In this document: positions 45,301 to 57,540 of the stretch, piece by piece
Numbering within the stretch: position 1 is the first letter of the stretch
Layout: the number at the start of each line of letters is the position of its first letter
Source: Oenanthe sinensis
Taxonomy: Eukaryota > Streptophyta > Magnoliopsida > Apiales > Apiaceae
Assembly: GCA_028671895.1 (NCBI GenBank)
Contig: CM053796.1
Span: 42,096,860 to 42,160,859 of the forward strand
DNA: 64,000 nucleotides
Direction of reading: 5' to 3'
Position numbers and translations under genes: made by a program
Notes under the pieces: model-generated
Databases searched by the model: none
Told to the model about the DNA's origin: nothing
What the model saw: the letters and a program-made list of their open reading frames with translations, nothing else

Positions 45301-46300
45301 TGCATTTTTCAAATGTATCCTCTTGGTTTGTGGATGCGAGATATGGATTGTTTTATTCTTCATCGTTAACAAACTGTCTTTAATTTCTTGTCAAGTGGAA
45401 TTCAATAATTGCCCTACAATGAAATCAATGATACATGCGTTACTGTGCTTGTGGGGGGACGCCTTTATATTTATGTAATATGTTACACCATACATATAGT
45501 TGTACATTATAATAATTATTGGACATGTACTTGCATATATTGACACTTATATTCGTTTGATTTGAAAGGTTTTACTATGTCCTAGTGGAAGGGAGGATGA
45601 GCATTTGTTCATGACATGACAAACACGTTTCCTAACACCTCCCGATGATATAATATGATCATGGTAATTCCGATTCCGATTCCTAACATCAGAGAACATG
45701 GAACTTAAAAGCATTTTAATCAAGTACTACTACTAGTTAACAAATTGCACCAAGTAACTCTATGCACAAGGAAAGTTAAATTCTATGAAGTTTTAGATCA
45801 CAAAATGTTGTTTACGATGTAGAGAGAAAGATATCAAAATACTGCAAAGAATTTATATGCATGTATAGATACATTGTTACACATACATATTACATCCCAG
45901 AACACCACTTGCCTGTAAATATTTTAGTGAGACCAAACTTGTCCCACAGATAAGTAAGTTTAAGATTGATGGAAATGAATGTGCTAGCTAGGTTATGTTG
46001 TTTACTTCTTCTATCTTATTTACTGACAGATAGGGTTACTATTATGTGAAGAGATCACACACACACACTTGCCATGAAAAGATGGGTCTTTCTTTTTAGA
46101 GCTGATAATGCCAAGCTAGCAGACATCACACTTGAGACAGACAGCTTACTTTCCTACTTTCACTTATAAAAATATGAAAGAACAAGAAATGAGATTTCAC
46201 TCACTTCCCCACGTGTGATCTCTTGTTCTTAACCAAAATTTAAAATAGTGCTTCTTATTGGCCTTTTCTTGATCACTCATGTTTTCAGTCAGGAGTGCTA
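39301..46300. other. Long gene-poor intergenic region
   Basis: No gene supported in about 7 kb. A direct repeat at about 40401-40490 has ATAACGATTTCATTTTTT and GTGATCTTATTTC twice, about 47 bp apart. The MITE at 42987-43254 is listed separately. Frames at 41308-41505, 42004-42258, 42492-42761 and 43394-43844 have no recognisable domains. A fragment near 43930-43975 (TCCATGACCC...AGTCCGCC) looks like a scrap of the same MITE type. The last part is upstream of the MYB gene. Confidence 0.4.
42987..43254. mobile_element. MITE with CAGTGGCGGACC ends
   Basis: The left end is CAGTGGCGGACCCAG and the right end, reverse complemented, is CAATGGCGGACCGAGG. It is about 268 bp with no coding capacity. 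No convincing target duplication was found, so the superfamily is left open. Confidence 0.6.
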
Positions 46301-46310
46301 AATATATATA
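46301..46310 (+). promoter_or_regulatory. TATA-like element upstream of MYB gene
   Basis: AATATATATA lies about 225 bases before the ATG. The intervening leader contains a possible short intron (GGTTG|GTAACTG to TATACAG), so the distance is acceptable, but nothing in the sequence proves the start site. Confidence 0.35.
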
Positions 46311-46532
46311 GTCGCTGCTTAAAAGCACTTCATTTTCTTCAATTCACATTGTGTTAGCCTTGTTTTTGTTGTAAACAAACTGATTCTTATTTACCTTCTC
46401 TCTGTTTCTGTCAAAATTTATTTGTTACAACTAACTTAAATATCTTATATACTTTTTTTTTGTCATTATGGTCATCTAGATGATGGGTTGGTAACTGTAT
46501 TAAGCTGGGCCAAATATTAATATACAGCACAT

Positions 46533-48047
46533 ATGGCCAACACATCTGCTGCTCATGTTTCTCCTATATATGCAACAAATGCAGACAATACAAGTGCCAC
46601 TCACAACTTCTGTCATTCTTCTTCATCCTTTAATTCTCCTCTTTGTTCATCACCATCTATGAAAATGATTTCTACAGACATGGATGCTCTCTCCATAAAC
46701 AACCCCAAAAGCTCTTTTGAGTTTGAAAATGGAAGAACAACTTGCCATTTTTCTAATCTCATGGGTAAGAAATTTTACACTTCAAGAAACAAGTTTGAGG
46801 ACTTGATTAATGTTTGTAGTGATCAGGGGAAAATGTTGCATGATTCCTCCAGTAGTGATGGAACCAACATTGATATCAATGGTTATGCAAGTAAACAGCT
46901 GGATAGTGATTCATGTGGACAGTCAAAGCTGTGTTCTAGAGGCCATTGGAGGCCTGCAGAAGATAGTAAGCTTAAGGACCTTGTAGCTCTTTATGGTCCT
47001 CAGAACTGGAATCTTATTGCTGAGCAGCTGGAAGGAAGATCAGGTACTGTTGTACATACATACAAAAATACATTTATGTGTGGTTTTGATTCTAGAAACA
47101 TGGTGCTAAACTTATGTTGCTTTATATATATTAGGCAAGAGCTGCAGGCTGAGATGGTTCAACCAATTGGATCCAAGGATTAACAGAAGGGCATTTAATG
47201 AAGAAGAAGAAGAGAGATTGATGGCAGCTCACAGATTATATGGTAACAAGTGGGCTTTAATAGCCAGATTATTTCCTGGGAGAACAGACAATGCTGTCAA
47301 GAATCATTGGCATGTTATCATGGCCAGGAAATATAGAGAACAGTCCAGTGCTTACAGGAGGAGGAAAATGGGCCAAACTGCTTTTTCCACGAAATCTATG
47401 GAAATGGGAGAGGATTCAAACAACTCTTTCAACAAACCAGAGCCATTAACTTCACAACCATGCCTTACTAATACTAATGTTGTCAATAATATCAGACAAC
47501 TTGGAAGAAATCTCTCTCTTTCTGGATCACCCCATATTGCAAGTATATCAAGCACTAGTATCCCTCCCTACACTGCTTTCTATTCACCTGGTTTGTCCCA
47601 TTTTTCAAGTTCTCTTTCTTTATTTGACTATGTGCATACATGTATGTTTAGGTTTTAGTGTTGTTTTTAATGTTTAATGTAGGTCACAAGGGCACTGAGA
47701 TGAGCAAAGGATGGTGGGATTGTAGGAGATCAAACATAGATGAAACATCTAACATTTGTTCTTCTGGTTCTTATCATTATCCTTCCCAACAAGAGCAATG
47801 CAATCCTGTTATCTTTATGATGAATTCAAATGCAGTGCAACAATCACACTCAAAGTATCATAAATCATCAACATCAGATTTAGAAGCAATGACACCACCA
47901 CCACTATTTCAAGGTTTTCCCATCAGTCATCAACAGTCTTACAAATCAGTCATGGTGGTGGAAGAGGACAAATACAGAAAAGGAAACCAGTTTGAGATTA
48001 TCAATGCACCTCCATTTATAGACTTTCTTGGGGTTGGAGCCACTTAA
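46533..48047 (+). CDS. R2R3-MYB transcription factor, subgroup 21 (LOF/MYB105-117 type)
   Basis: Exons 46533-47043, 47135-47590 and 47683-48047 join in phase at GT-AG sites to give 443 residues. The first intron falls within the third helix of R2, the typical R2R3-MYB position. R2 (about 136-186) has W139, W159 and W178; R3 (about 188-238) has F191 in place of the first Trp, as usual, then W210 and W229. KSCRLRWFNQLDPRINRRAF and KNHWHVIMARKYRE are hallmarks of subgroup 21, which includes Arabidopsis MYB105 and MYB117/LOF1. Those genes set lateral-organ boundaries and axillary meristem formation in the nucleus. The long Ser/Asn-rich N-terminal leader (135 residues) and the C-terminal FIDFLGVGAT also fit the group. 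Exact orthology among MYB56, 69, 105, 110 and 117 cannot be settled here. The frame is intact. Confidence 0.9.
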
Positions 48048-49185
48048 ATAATTCTAATCAGCCACTAAAACTAAGATATGCTGAAAAAAGGATTCTTTGG
48101 TGCAAAAACTTGACAATCTGGTACATTGCTACACTCTTTTCTGAACATGCTAGTACAAAGCATACAATACATCAATTGTAGTCTAATGGCAAGTGCTGCA
48201 CTTGTAACACCATTTTTCAAGAATGTCATAGGAGTGAGTAGGCAGAGAATCTCAATGTGTATTGTTGCTTAATTAACAGTATTATTATGGAACTTAGTTA
48301 ACCTGCTATATTTAGGTAAAGAGAAGCAGTTGTCTTTAGCTGTGTTGATAAGAACTACTCCTTATTTTCATGTTCATCCACCACTATCCCTTTCCATCTA
48401 ACAATTAAAAGTGTAAAGTTGAAAACATCGAAAGCGCAGCATATCAGTGTCTTGTTCATCTCACTTCACAAAAGCAACAAAATTATTGCTTCATTTGCCT
48501 CTCATACTGTTACTTGTGCTTTTATATTTTATTTTAAAAATTAAGACTATGAATTAGGATAGTTTATTGGCAAATAAATTTCTACGTAAATCGAAATGCA
48601 TAAATATATTTTTAAAGTTTTATTGGAGCACACGATCCATGCGTGTGTGTGAAGTGTGAGTGTGATTTTGAATGTGCGCGCATATAAATTTCATGACAAT
48701 TAAAATCATGCACAGGTCATTTGTAGTTTGAACACATTGATCTACAGTATCAGCTCTCACTCTGGCACGATAACAGGTTTGACCATATAAGATTGCAGAA
48801 TTTTCAGGTTCCTGTTTAGGACTGCAGCAGTGGAGTCTGTGGACTGTAGTCTTTTAAATGCTTCCCTCCAATACAAAATCCATTTTGAGGAGAATAAATG
48901 AATATATAGTATAATGGATAGCCTCCTAAAATTAATATTTATTTTTGATTCTTATGTAATAGAAATCGTGCATTTTTTAACCTCTATAAATAAATAAAAG
49001 TAAGTGGTCCGAGGATATTTATTTATCGAGATTTAACCATAATTTATAACAACACAATAAATACATTCACATTGTTAAAAAGTTTACCAGAGATACATCT
49101 ACAGAACAACATTACACTAACTGCATGCATGCTTACTGTAATAATAATACTTACAAAAGTGAGTCTCTTAAACTCAAATTTATCA
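48048..49185. other. Intergenic DNA between MYB and calmodulin-like genes
   Basis: The 3' regions of two convergent genes meet here. No other feature was recognised. Confidence 0.4.
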
Positions 49186-49767
49186 TCAGAAACAATTGTT
49201 AATCAATGTGAAAAATTCTTCAAAGTCAATGAATCCATCCCCATTCTCATCAAACTTGTTGATCATCCTTTTACACTGAACCAATGTCGAGTCTTCTTGT
49301 GGGATGTCCAAAGCATAAAGCACTCTTTGCAGTTCCATTTCATCAATAAAACCATCTTTATTGATGTCAAACACATCAAAAGCATCTCTTACATCTTCCA
49401 AACATATTATACAATCATCCTCATCACCAGCATTATCCTTATCATCATCCATCAGTAATAACACATCTTCGATATTATCAAATTTATCGATATTTTCATT
49501 ATCTAGATCACACGAAATTCCTAGTCTGTACATCACTATGCTTATATCCTCTTTGCCAACACTGGGCTTCTTACTATCCTCACTGTAAATAAATACTTGT
49601 GATGAGGTGCAATTACCGTTAAGGGTCGCAACTTTCCATATGGTGGAAATAAACGACAAAAAAGCGGCGAAAAATAGCTCAAGTTTGGAAAGAAACTTGA
49701 GGGCATTGATGTCAGAAGAAACAACATTGAGGAACAAGGCTATTTTTGTGAGTGATTTCAACTCCAT
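49186..49767 (-). CDS. Calmodulin-like calcium sensor with N-terminal membrane segment
   Basis: A single exon of 193 residues. Two canonical EF-hand loops lie near the C-terminus: D134-N136-D138-F140-D142-E145 and D173-N175-D177-F179-D181-E184, all with the expected oxygen ligands and the central glycine, so both should bind calcium. Residues about 25-45 are hydrophobic (LFFAAFLSFI) and may anchor the protein to a membrane. A variable acidic region (about 85-118) separates this from the EF-hand pair. The layout resembles Arabidopsis CML45/CML46-type proteins. The start is the only ATG that includes the hydrophobic segment. A TATA-like TATATATAATA on the minus strand at 49841-49851 lies about 75 bases upstream. 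No partner or pathway can be read from context. Confidence 0.85.
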   Translation of the reverse strand: MELKSLTKIALFLNVVSSDINALKFLSKLELFFAAFLSFISTIWKVATLNGNCTSSQVFIYSEDSKKPSVGKEDISIVMYRLGISCDLDNENIDKFDNIEDVLLLMDDDKDNAGDEDDCIICLEDVRDAFDVFDINKDGFIDEMELQRVLYALDIPQEDSTLVQCKRMINKFDENGDGFIDFEEFFTLINNCF

Positions 49768-49840
49768 TTGAAGATGCAGTAAAAAAGATGAAATAGAGAG
49801 ATTTGTAAATGTGGATGATGGAAGAAGGTCATGGAGAGTG

Positions 49841-49851
49841 TATTATATATA
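49841..49851 (-). promoter_or_regulatory. TATA-like element of calmodulin-like gene
   Basis: TATATATAATA on the minus strand about 75 bases upstream of the start codon, suitable for a short leader. Confidence 0.45.
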
Positions 49852-50086
49852 GTAACATGTAGTACATGATAAAACAGAATTGACCGAACAGAGTGATCAG
49901 CTAGCTAGGTACAATAATTAATAAAATTCAGGAGGCAGTTACTTTAAAATTGCATAATGTTTTCGAGGAAAATATAACAAGAGAGTGTAGTAAGTTACAA
50001 GTTTGGTAGAATATTATTTGATACTGTAGTTTCTAGGAAAGTACCCAAGGAAAGCATCAATTAAGTCATGATTTTAGTATGTATGT

Positions 50087-50192
50087 GTTTTTTGTTTATC
50101 AGGCTCAACGTGTTTTTTAACATGTTTAGGTTTGGTTTCGTTTTTTGTTTATCAGGCTCAACGTGTTTTTTAACATGGTTAGGTTTGGTTTC
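50087..50192 (+). repeat. Two-unit tandem duplication, 53 bp
   Basis: GTTTTTTGTTTATCAGGCTC followed by AACGTG and TTTAACATG...GGTTTGGTTTC occurs twice head to tail at 50087 and 50140, with one difference (ATGTTTAGG against ATGGTTAGG). Confidence 0.8.
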
Positions 50193-51999
50193 TTAAAGAA
50201 GAAGACTTCATCATACTGTTGGAGTCAACTCCTCCATTATTGTTTAATATTGCTCAACTCTTACGTTTCCCTTTTTTTTTTCTTTTTGTTATAAAAATCA
50301 TCACATTATTTGTCATAATTTTTTCATTCATACTCTGGTTCATCCCGAAGACTATAAACTCGCTTATTAAAAAAAAAATTAGGGAGGAGAGCGTGTAAAA
50401 AAATAAAGAGAAGATAATTTTAGATGATGGACATGGAGGCATATTATAATGAATAAATATTTTGAACCATTTGTCAGAAGTTGATTAAAAATTTACTAGA
50501 GTGGGAAATAAATATAACAACACTTGGATCAATTTTCAATTGGAGATTTAGAAACACTACATCCTGGTATATCGAAATGCACTCGAAAATACCTCTTTGA
50601 ACCAGTCATCTTAAACATTGATACCCACAAAAATGTGTTATCATCATTTATCACTAGAACTAAAAAGTGCTATATATTCCTCAACCCAACAGACGTCCTA
50701 ATATGAAACAATAAAAGAATCTAGGCTCTAGCTCTAGATAGTAGAGAACTAGATAATTATATGGTGCATAGCACTTGATATGTAATTTCTCGTCACGTAG
50801 CTATGTACGTATGTTATTATTACAGGCCAGTTCCCAAACAATTACCATTGACGCTCTATAGTGATGGAGTACATAGTTTTGAAATGGTAAATCACTAGTA
50901 GTATCTATACTAACATGGACAACTTTAAACGCCTGAAATTACACGTACAGTACTGTATAATCTGCCTTATTTACCCCAAAAAAAAAATGTACTACAAAAC
51001 AAGCGATGTTCCACAAAGTAATGAAACATAATTTGTTTTCTGGAGAAGGATTTCATTTGTATTAGAATTCTATGCTTAACGTGCACATGCACATTAGAAG
51101 GAAAGATAATCTAACTAGTTTTCGAAAAAATATTGGTCTGAAACATTAAAGGAAGTTACGGAACCGGGGGAGTAGGACATACGGAAGGGGCTGAACTCAA
51201 AAAATGAGTGATTTTTATATTTTTATTTATGTTAAAATTTTATATATTACTGTAATATGTTTTACTGAATATTTGAAACTCAAACCATCCTTTTTTTATT
51301 TTAATTCCCACTAGTTTCAATTAAACAATAAACTATTATTAGAATAATATTTTCAGGAAAAACATATGTAATGATCATAAACATACACGACTACACGTAA
51401 GACTCATTTTGTTCACCAAACGGTATAAGTTTGGAATACGAATTCAGGTTGGTCCGGTATATGGTGAATATTTGATTCCTAATATTATAAGTTTGTTAAA
51501 AATTATTTTAATATTATAAATTTATTAAAAATTATAGAAAAAAGGGTTATGGTTAAAGATTGTATGTTAAAATAAAACTCGTAAAATGTGTACATTGAAA
51601 TGGTTGGAGCAAACTTTTTCAAATTGATAAAAGAAAGGATGTGCATTGGAATTGCTCACTTCACCTATCCAATCATATTTTAAGAAATTTTATTTTTTTA
51701 TCCCCCCTCTCGCGTTATTATTTTACAAAGCACGTAATTTTTAATATATAATTATTTATTTAATATTAATATAAATATTTTGTCTCAATTTTTTATTTTC
51801 CTTATAATTTGTACAATAAAATTATTTATTTTTATTAATATTTTTAAAACTAATAGTATTAATACAAAATTTGAACATATTATTAATATAATTTCAACCC
51901 TAAATTTTTATCAATAATCTTACATAATAATATATATTAAATTTTAGTATACAATTTATGAGAGTTAAATCTTAAATATAAATAATAAATTTTAATATA

Positions 52000-52218
52000 T
52001 TAGATTAAATTTAACATAAAACATATGCAAGTATTTTTAAAGTAGAACTTGTTTTTTTCCTGGACTTGGACGGTGTTGAACCTGGTCTCTTGTTCTTGCT
52101 TATGTTCTGGCAAACAATTTCTTGTCTTCTTGACAAGATGGATGCTGCCGTCAATGCATTGCACAGGAAGTTCCATAACTAAAGGGGTATTTTCATTTAC
52201 CTTCCTCCTCTCACACAC
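52000..52218 (-). other. Unassigned exon-like island
   Basis: A 72-codon minus-strand frame rich in charged residues (ENTPLVMELPVQCIDGSIHL, then VKKTRNCLPEHKQEQE) stands in very AT-rich surroundings and has gene-like composition. A second frame across the same bases is also open for part of its length. I do not recognise a family. It could be an exon fragment carried by a transposon. Confidence 0.25.
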
Positions 52219-52723
52219 AGTTATAATATTTTTCTCTTGTGTTTTCTTACTGATTTTAGCATGAGTAGCTCAGTAATAAGTTCTTGAATTTGTGAAACCA
52301 CTAGACTAGAATATGATGCACTGACGTTATTGAACTTATAACAGCAAGAAGAATTGTATGTTGGGAAACCGATATTTTAGCTGAAAGTTTTATTTTCAGG
52401 GTGACCAAAAGTTATCATGCCTGAATAAATCGTGTTGTAAAATGAATTACCTACCATAAGTTTTATTTTTTATTGGGTGATAGGTGAAATGGATCTATTC
52501 GGTTTTGTAATTACGAAACCTATGTTAATTAATTGGCGAAAATCGCTTAAAAAAAGAAAGGGATATGGATATAAGAATTCGGCAAATATAAAAATATGGG
52601 AATATGAGTGGGGGATTCGATAAATTTTAAATTATTTTAAATAAATATTATATATCTTCTATTACTATATATTAAATGAGGAGTTTGTCATTTTATTAGC
52701 TGTGAAATGACTGTTATGCCTTT

Positions 52724-52881
52724 ATATCTTGCACAATTACGTATACCCTTATATCTTGCATAATTACGTATATATATACCATTATTTAGAAATTTTTGTT
52801 AAATATCTTGCACAATTACATATACCCTTATATCTTGCATAATTACGTATATATATACCATTATTTAGAAATTTTTGTTAA
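52724..52881 (+). repeat. Two-unit tandem repeat, 79 bp
   Basis: The unit starts ATATCTTGCACAATTAC at 52724 and 52803 and runs to ATTTTTGTTAA. Within each unit ATATCTTGCA(C/T)AATTACGTATA is itself repeated. A diverged relative occurs at about 54700-54745 and 54955-55010. Confidence 0.75.
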
Positions 52882-53561
52882 AAAAATGATATAATTATGT
52901 TATTGTTGGGAATCGAACCAGTATCCTTAAATTAAATTATAATTATTGCAACCATTTGATCTACTTGGACTTTTATTTATTTTTTAAAAAAATCTTGATA
53001 CACAAACTATCAATTTTTTATCATATATTAATTTTACATATTATAAATGCATCATATATAAGTTATTTATTAATAATTTTTTAAATATGAGAAATGTAAT
53101 TTGTATAGTTGAGTCCAAATTTTTTTATTAGTATAAATTAAATGAATTTTTTAAAAAGTTATAACAAATTTAGATTTTATATATGTAAAATATTTGAATA
53201 AAATATGAAATTGAGCTGTAATTGTGATATTAATACTAAAATAATAATACTATATAAAATGATATGATTTCAATGTATATTTATTTTAGAAATAGATAAA
53301 AAAATCAAAATAAGAGAATAAATATTATATAAAAATATAAAATATTACAATTTATTAGTCAAATTATAAGCCGTGAAAATACTTGAATTTTAGATGATAC
53401 ATTTTGAAAATAAACTATTACGGTGTATAGTTATATTGATTAAATTATTAGTTAGAAGAATATGAATTTACTTTAATATGAATATATGTATGTGTATGTA
53501 TTCAATATATATTTTTATATAAAAAATGGATTCTAAATAAAAGTTTAAATTCATATTTATC

Positions 53562-54679
53562 TGTAACATCCCGTATTTTTATTAATATATTTAGGTATAT
53601 TATTTAATATTAGGAATAATATTAGTGAGTTATTATTGATTTATTAGTTATACTTGTTTTATTATTAAAGTATTTTTAGAAGATATTATTAGCAATAAGA
53701 GGAAGAAGAAAAAAGAATAGATAAAAAGAAAAGGAAAAGGAGTTAGAATTTTGAAAAACAAGAGATACATGAGTTTTGTTGGAGCAGACATATGGAAGAA
53801 AGAAAAAGTGAAAGAGAGAAAGAGAGAGGGGGGGGAGAAGAATTGGAGGAAAAACTTAAGAGGATGAGTTATGGTGTTGAACTAGGGTTCGTGTAATTGG
53901 AGCATCTAAATTTCTTGAGATTCATTCGTATTCTTTGAGTTCCAAGATACGAATATTTCTACACACTCTTTCATCGTTATCATATTGTTAATATACAGAT
54001 ATCTTTTCAGAACTCTTTATCTGGCATAATTTATCAAGATTCGTATTATTGCTTTTAAATTGTATGTATATGGTACATTCATGTGTATCAGTTTGTATCC
54101 ATTCTTATTCTTGTTAAATTCGTATCTCCTTCGTTATTTATCGAATTGTTACGATCTTATTGTTCCTAGAAAGGTATTTCATTTATCTACAACTTTCGTT
54201 CTTTGTGTTTTCTGAAATTCTTCCTACAAACATGTTAAAATCTGCCTTTTTATGTGGTCTGATGTGTTAATTCAGGTTTATATGTTGTAATTTCAGAAAT
54301 TCATAGTAAATTGGAATTGTATTCGATTTTTGTGTGTAATATCATTCTGGAAAGGTCTTTTCAAGATCTGCGTTCTTTGTTTACATTCCACTACAAATTA
54401 TGTAATTTTGATATCTTAAATATCAAAATATTTTTGTGATCAAGTGCTGATTCTGTTCTAACAGCCCATATTTGTTTGTTTTCTGAATTCGTTTCTTATC
54501 CGTTGTTGGCTTTGAGGAGTTGTAACGTTTATATTTAGATTTGAATTTGGAGAATTTAGTTGTAACTTTTTATTTGTAAATTGTAAGTTGTGGGATATTG
54601 AAGAATTATAATTTTTATTGGATTTTACGTGATATTTATTTAAGTAATTAAGTTCGGGATTTTAAATATTTGTCTTACA
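53562..54679 (+). mobile_element. Probable solo LTR (Ty3/gypsy-like)
   Basis: It begins TGTAACATCCCG and ends CGGGATTTTAAATATTTGTCTTACA in shortened form TTACA, so the ends are inverted (TGTAA/TTACA) with an inner CCCG/CGGG pair. TGTAACATCCC starts are common in plant gypsy LTRs. The flanking text resembles the related stretch at 54900-54990, where no such insert exists, giving an approximate empty site. No clean five-base duplication was found and there is no internal coding region. Confidence 0.5.
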
Positions 54680-56270
54680 CAATTATTTGGACCTTATATT
54701 TTGTATAATGACATATGTATCATTATTTTCAAATTTGATTAAAAATTTAAATTTTAGATGATACATTTTGAAAATAAACTATTACGGTGTATAGATATAT
54801 TGATTAAATCATTAGTTAAACGAATATTAATTTATTTGAATATGATTATATATATGTGTATGTATGTGTTTGTATTAAATGTATATTTTCATATAAAAAA
54901 TGGATTCTAAATAAATGTTTAAATTCATCATTCATCCCCCCACTCAATTGTTCGGACCTTGTATTTTGTATAATTACATATGTACCATTATTTTAAAATT
55001 TGATTAAAAAAGATATAATTTATGTCATTATTGTATATCAAACCAGTAATCTCATGAAATATAATCATAGTCATAGATTACGGGTAGATCCGACAATTTA
55101 GTACCCGACACGAAATGACATAAAAATTTAGTGTTTGTGTTTCAATTTTGATTACACGAAATCGAAGTACATAAAAATACACGATCTCGATTAAATGTCG
55201 TGTTTGGACAATCATTTGGGTACACGACACGCAATTACAAGAAATAAATATATTTATATTTATATATTAATTTTTATTATAAATATATGTATATTTATGT
55301 ATTTAATGATACATATTTTTATAAACTATTATGTAAATATGGTGTAAATATATATATATTTAAAATATATTTGTAAAATTACTTAAAAATATTATTGTAT
55401 TTTTTAATATATTTATCTATATGTTTATATATTGAATTTTATTTAATATTATATAAAAACATGACACGAAAAGTACACAATACGAAAAGTAGACGAACAC
55501 GAAACTACAAGAATTCTAAATGGGTTGTGTTTGGGTTTAACATTTTAATACACGAAATGTGAAAGTACAGGATAAGAAAGTATACGACATGAACGAATTT
55601 CCAGTTTTAATTGGGGGTGTGAGAAAAATAGAATATTATCGAAGGGTCGTAACTATAATAAAAAAATATTTAAAAGATTTTGTGGGTACAAGAAAAAAAT
55701 ATATTCACGAGATGACGTAATATATAACTAGACAAAATATAATAACAATCAATTATGATATGTACAATTAAATAAATGGGTTTAGAAAATTTTATTTAAG
55801 AATAAGATATTAGATTGTATATACGAAAATTTAGTAAATTTGAGTAAAAAAAGTAGAAATTTTGTTAAATATAACTTTTTACGGTATATACATTAAATTG
55901 TTAAAAAATTAATTAAGTCAAAAAATTAAAATTAAAATTAAAATATATAATAATACATAGATTTAGTTACATAATATATGTGTGATTTACTAATTATGTT
56001 TTAAATATTAATTTAATATTTATAAACTCAGTTTGAAATTTATATCGGTCAATAAATATTTTAATGAAAGTATAACTATGCATTTAAAACTAAATTTTTT
56101 AAAACAAATAGTAATAAATTAAAATCAAATATATAGATGCGTTTAGAACTATAATTTTAAAAATAAATAATAATAAAATAATTAAAATAATATAATATAA
56201 TTAAAAATAAATTTAATTTTATGATTGTACGAAAATGCATGTGTCTCGCACGGGTATATATATATTTCAA

Positions 56271-56596
56271 GAATAGCATTTAAATTAAATTGAATAGTTA
56301 TATAAATAAGTTTATTATTCTTAATTATTAATATAATAATTTTTTAAAAACAAAAGTGATGTATTATGAAGTGTTTACGTGACTAATTAATTAATTAATT
56401 AATCAACCAACAAGAAGCCCAAGTGTTCACAGGAATCAAAGAATTTCCGAGAAGGAGTACGCGGTGCGGCGGGTGAGAGAGAATCCCGCTTGAGAGACAC
56501 GAATATGTAAATTTCTAGCAAGCAGTATCTACGTTCTTATATTTATATACAACTCGCTAATTAGTTTATTATACATTTTCTTATATCATTCTAGCC
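56271..56596. other. Region upstream of the LRR pseudogene
   Basis: It includes an ATTAATTAATTAATTAATTA tract (56385-56404) and a TATATTTATATAC TATA-like stretch near 56539, which may be the old promoter of the receptor-like gene. Confidence 0.35.
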
Positions 56597-57540
56597 ATGG
56601 AAATGCAAAAATATATTAGTCTGGTACTTGTTTGTGCATTAGGTGTTTTCAATTACTTATCATCATGGGTTGGAGATGATTGTTGTGCATGGCATGGGGT
56701 TGGTTGCAACAACATAACCAGTCACATTACACGACTTGAACTTCGAAATGGTAATTTAAGTGGTAAGATCCCTCCTTCCTTGATTTGAAGTATCTCTTGT
56801 TTCATTTCATCTTTCTAACAACAATCTTAACTCTTCTTTTCCTTCATGGGTTCTTAACAATAGTAATCTTGCACATCTTTTTCTTGATGGTAACAATTTT
56901 GATGGTCCAATACCTAATTCTATCGGAAGTTTGTCGGATCTTTCTGATCTAAGTTTTTCTTTTAATAACTTTCAAGGTTTGATTCCTCAATCAATTACAA
57001 ATTTGGCATCACTTTCTACACTTGATCTTTCTACACTTCGCTTACACACCTCTCCATTGATTCAAATGAAATAAAGGGTAGTCTACCTGAAACATTTTGT
57101 CAATTGTCAAAGTTAGAACAATTGGGTGTTCGAGACGATCATCTAAGCGGAAACATTCCAAAATGCATCGGAAAGCTATCAAATTCGAATGTTTTTATCT
57201 CTTTATGGTAATTCATGGGAGGGTTCTGTATCAGAGCATCACTTTATTAACCTCACAAGGCTGGTTTACTTTAGAATTTCTTCAGATTCTAACTTAAATA
57301 TAAATATAACTTCTGAATGGGTTCCTCCGTTTCAGCTTCGAGTTTTATGGATGTATTCCTGCAAAGTGGGCCTAAATTTCCACATTGGCTCCTCACGCAA
57401 AGGAATATTGAGACTTTATTATTGTCAAATGCAAGCATATCAGATACCATCCACTTTAGGTTCTTGCATACAGAATCAGTTGTTTGTGCACATTCACAAG
57501 CGCTTAATCTGCTTGGCTAATATATGTCTTTCATTAAAAG
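56597..57540 (+). pseudogene. LRR receptor-like protein (RLP/EIX2-like) pseudogene
   Basis: The start is preserved: a short hydrophobic leader, then the LRR N-cap SSWVGDDCCAWHGVGCNN, then LELRNGNLSGKIPPSLI and a stop. Further LRRs continue in other frames: NLAHLFLDGNNFDGPIPNSI, FNNFQGLIPQSITNLASLST, LEQLGVRDDHLSGNIPKCIG and NLTRLVYFRIS. The second cysteine pair of the N-cap (DCC...GC) and the (L)xGxIP signature place it with plant receptor-like proteins that detect microbial molecules at the plasma membrane. At least four stops or frame slips interrupt it, and the C-terminal LRRs, juxtamembrane region and transmembrane helix are missing. Confidence 0.85.

Larger units (their letters stand above)
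49852..52660. other. Intergenic DNA
   Basis: Apart from the 53-bp tandem duplication (50087-50192) and the isolated frame at 52000-52218, both listed, no feature was recognised. A frame at 50524-50706 has no recognisable domain. Confidence 0.35.
52661..56270. repeat. Nested repeat block, possible Helitron with insertions
   Basis: It begins with TCTTCTATTACTATATATTA, similar to plant Helitron 5' starts, and ends near GCATGTGTCTCGCACGGG (about 56238). Both marks are weak. Within are the 79-bp tandem repeat (52724-52881), a tRNA-like B-box unit (about 52905-52970), a solo LTR (53562-54679), and a copy of 53393-53560 repeated at 54757-54930. An ACACGAC-rich element at about 55075-55610 resembles the non-autonomous hAT elements of plants. 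No genes. Confidence 0.35.

Noticed and set aside
47477..47677. Frames overlapping MYB exon 2 and intron 2
   Set aside because: They are alternative frames of the MYB gene, and the splice sites explain the coding sequence completely.
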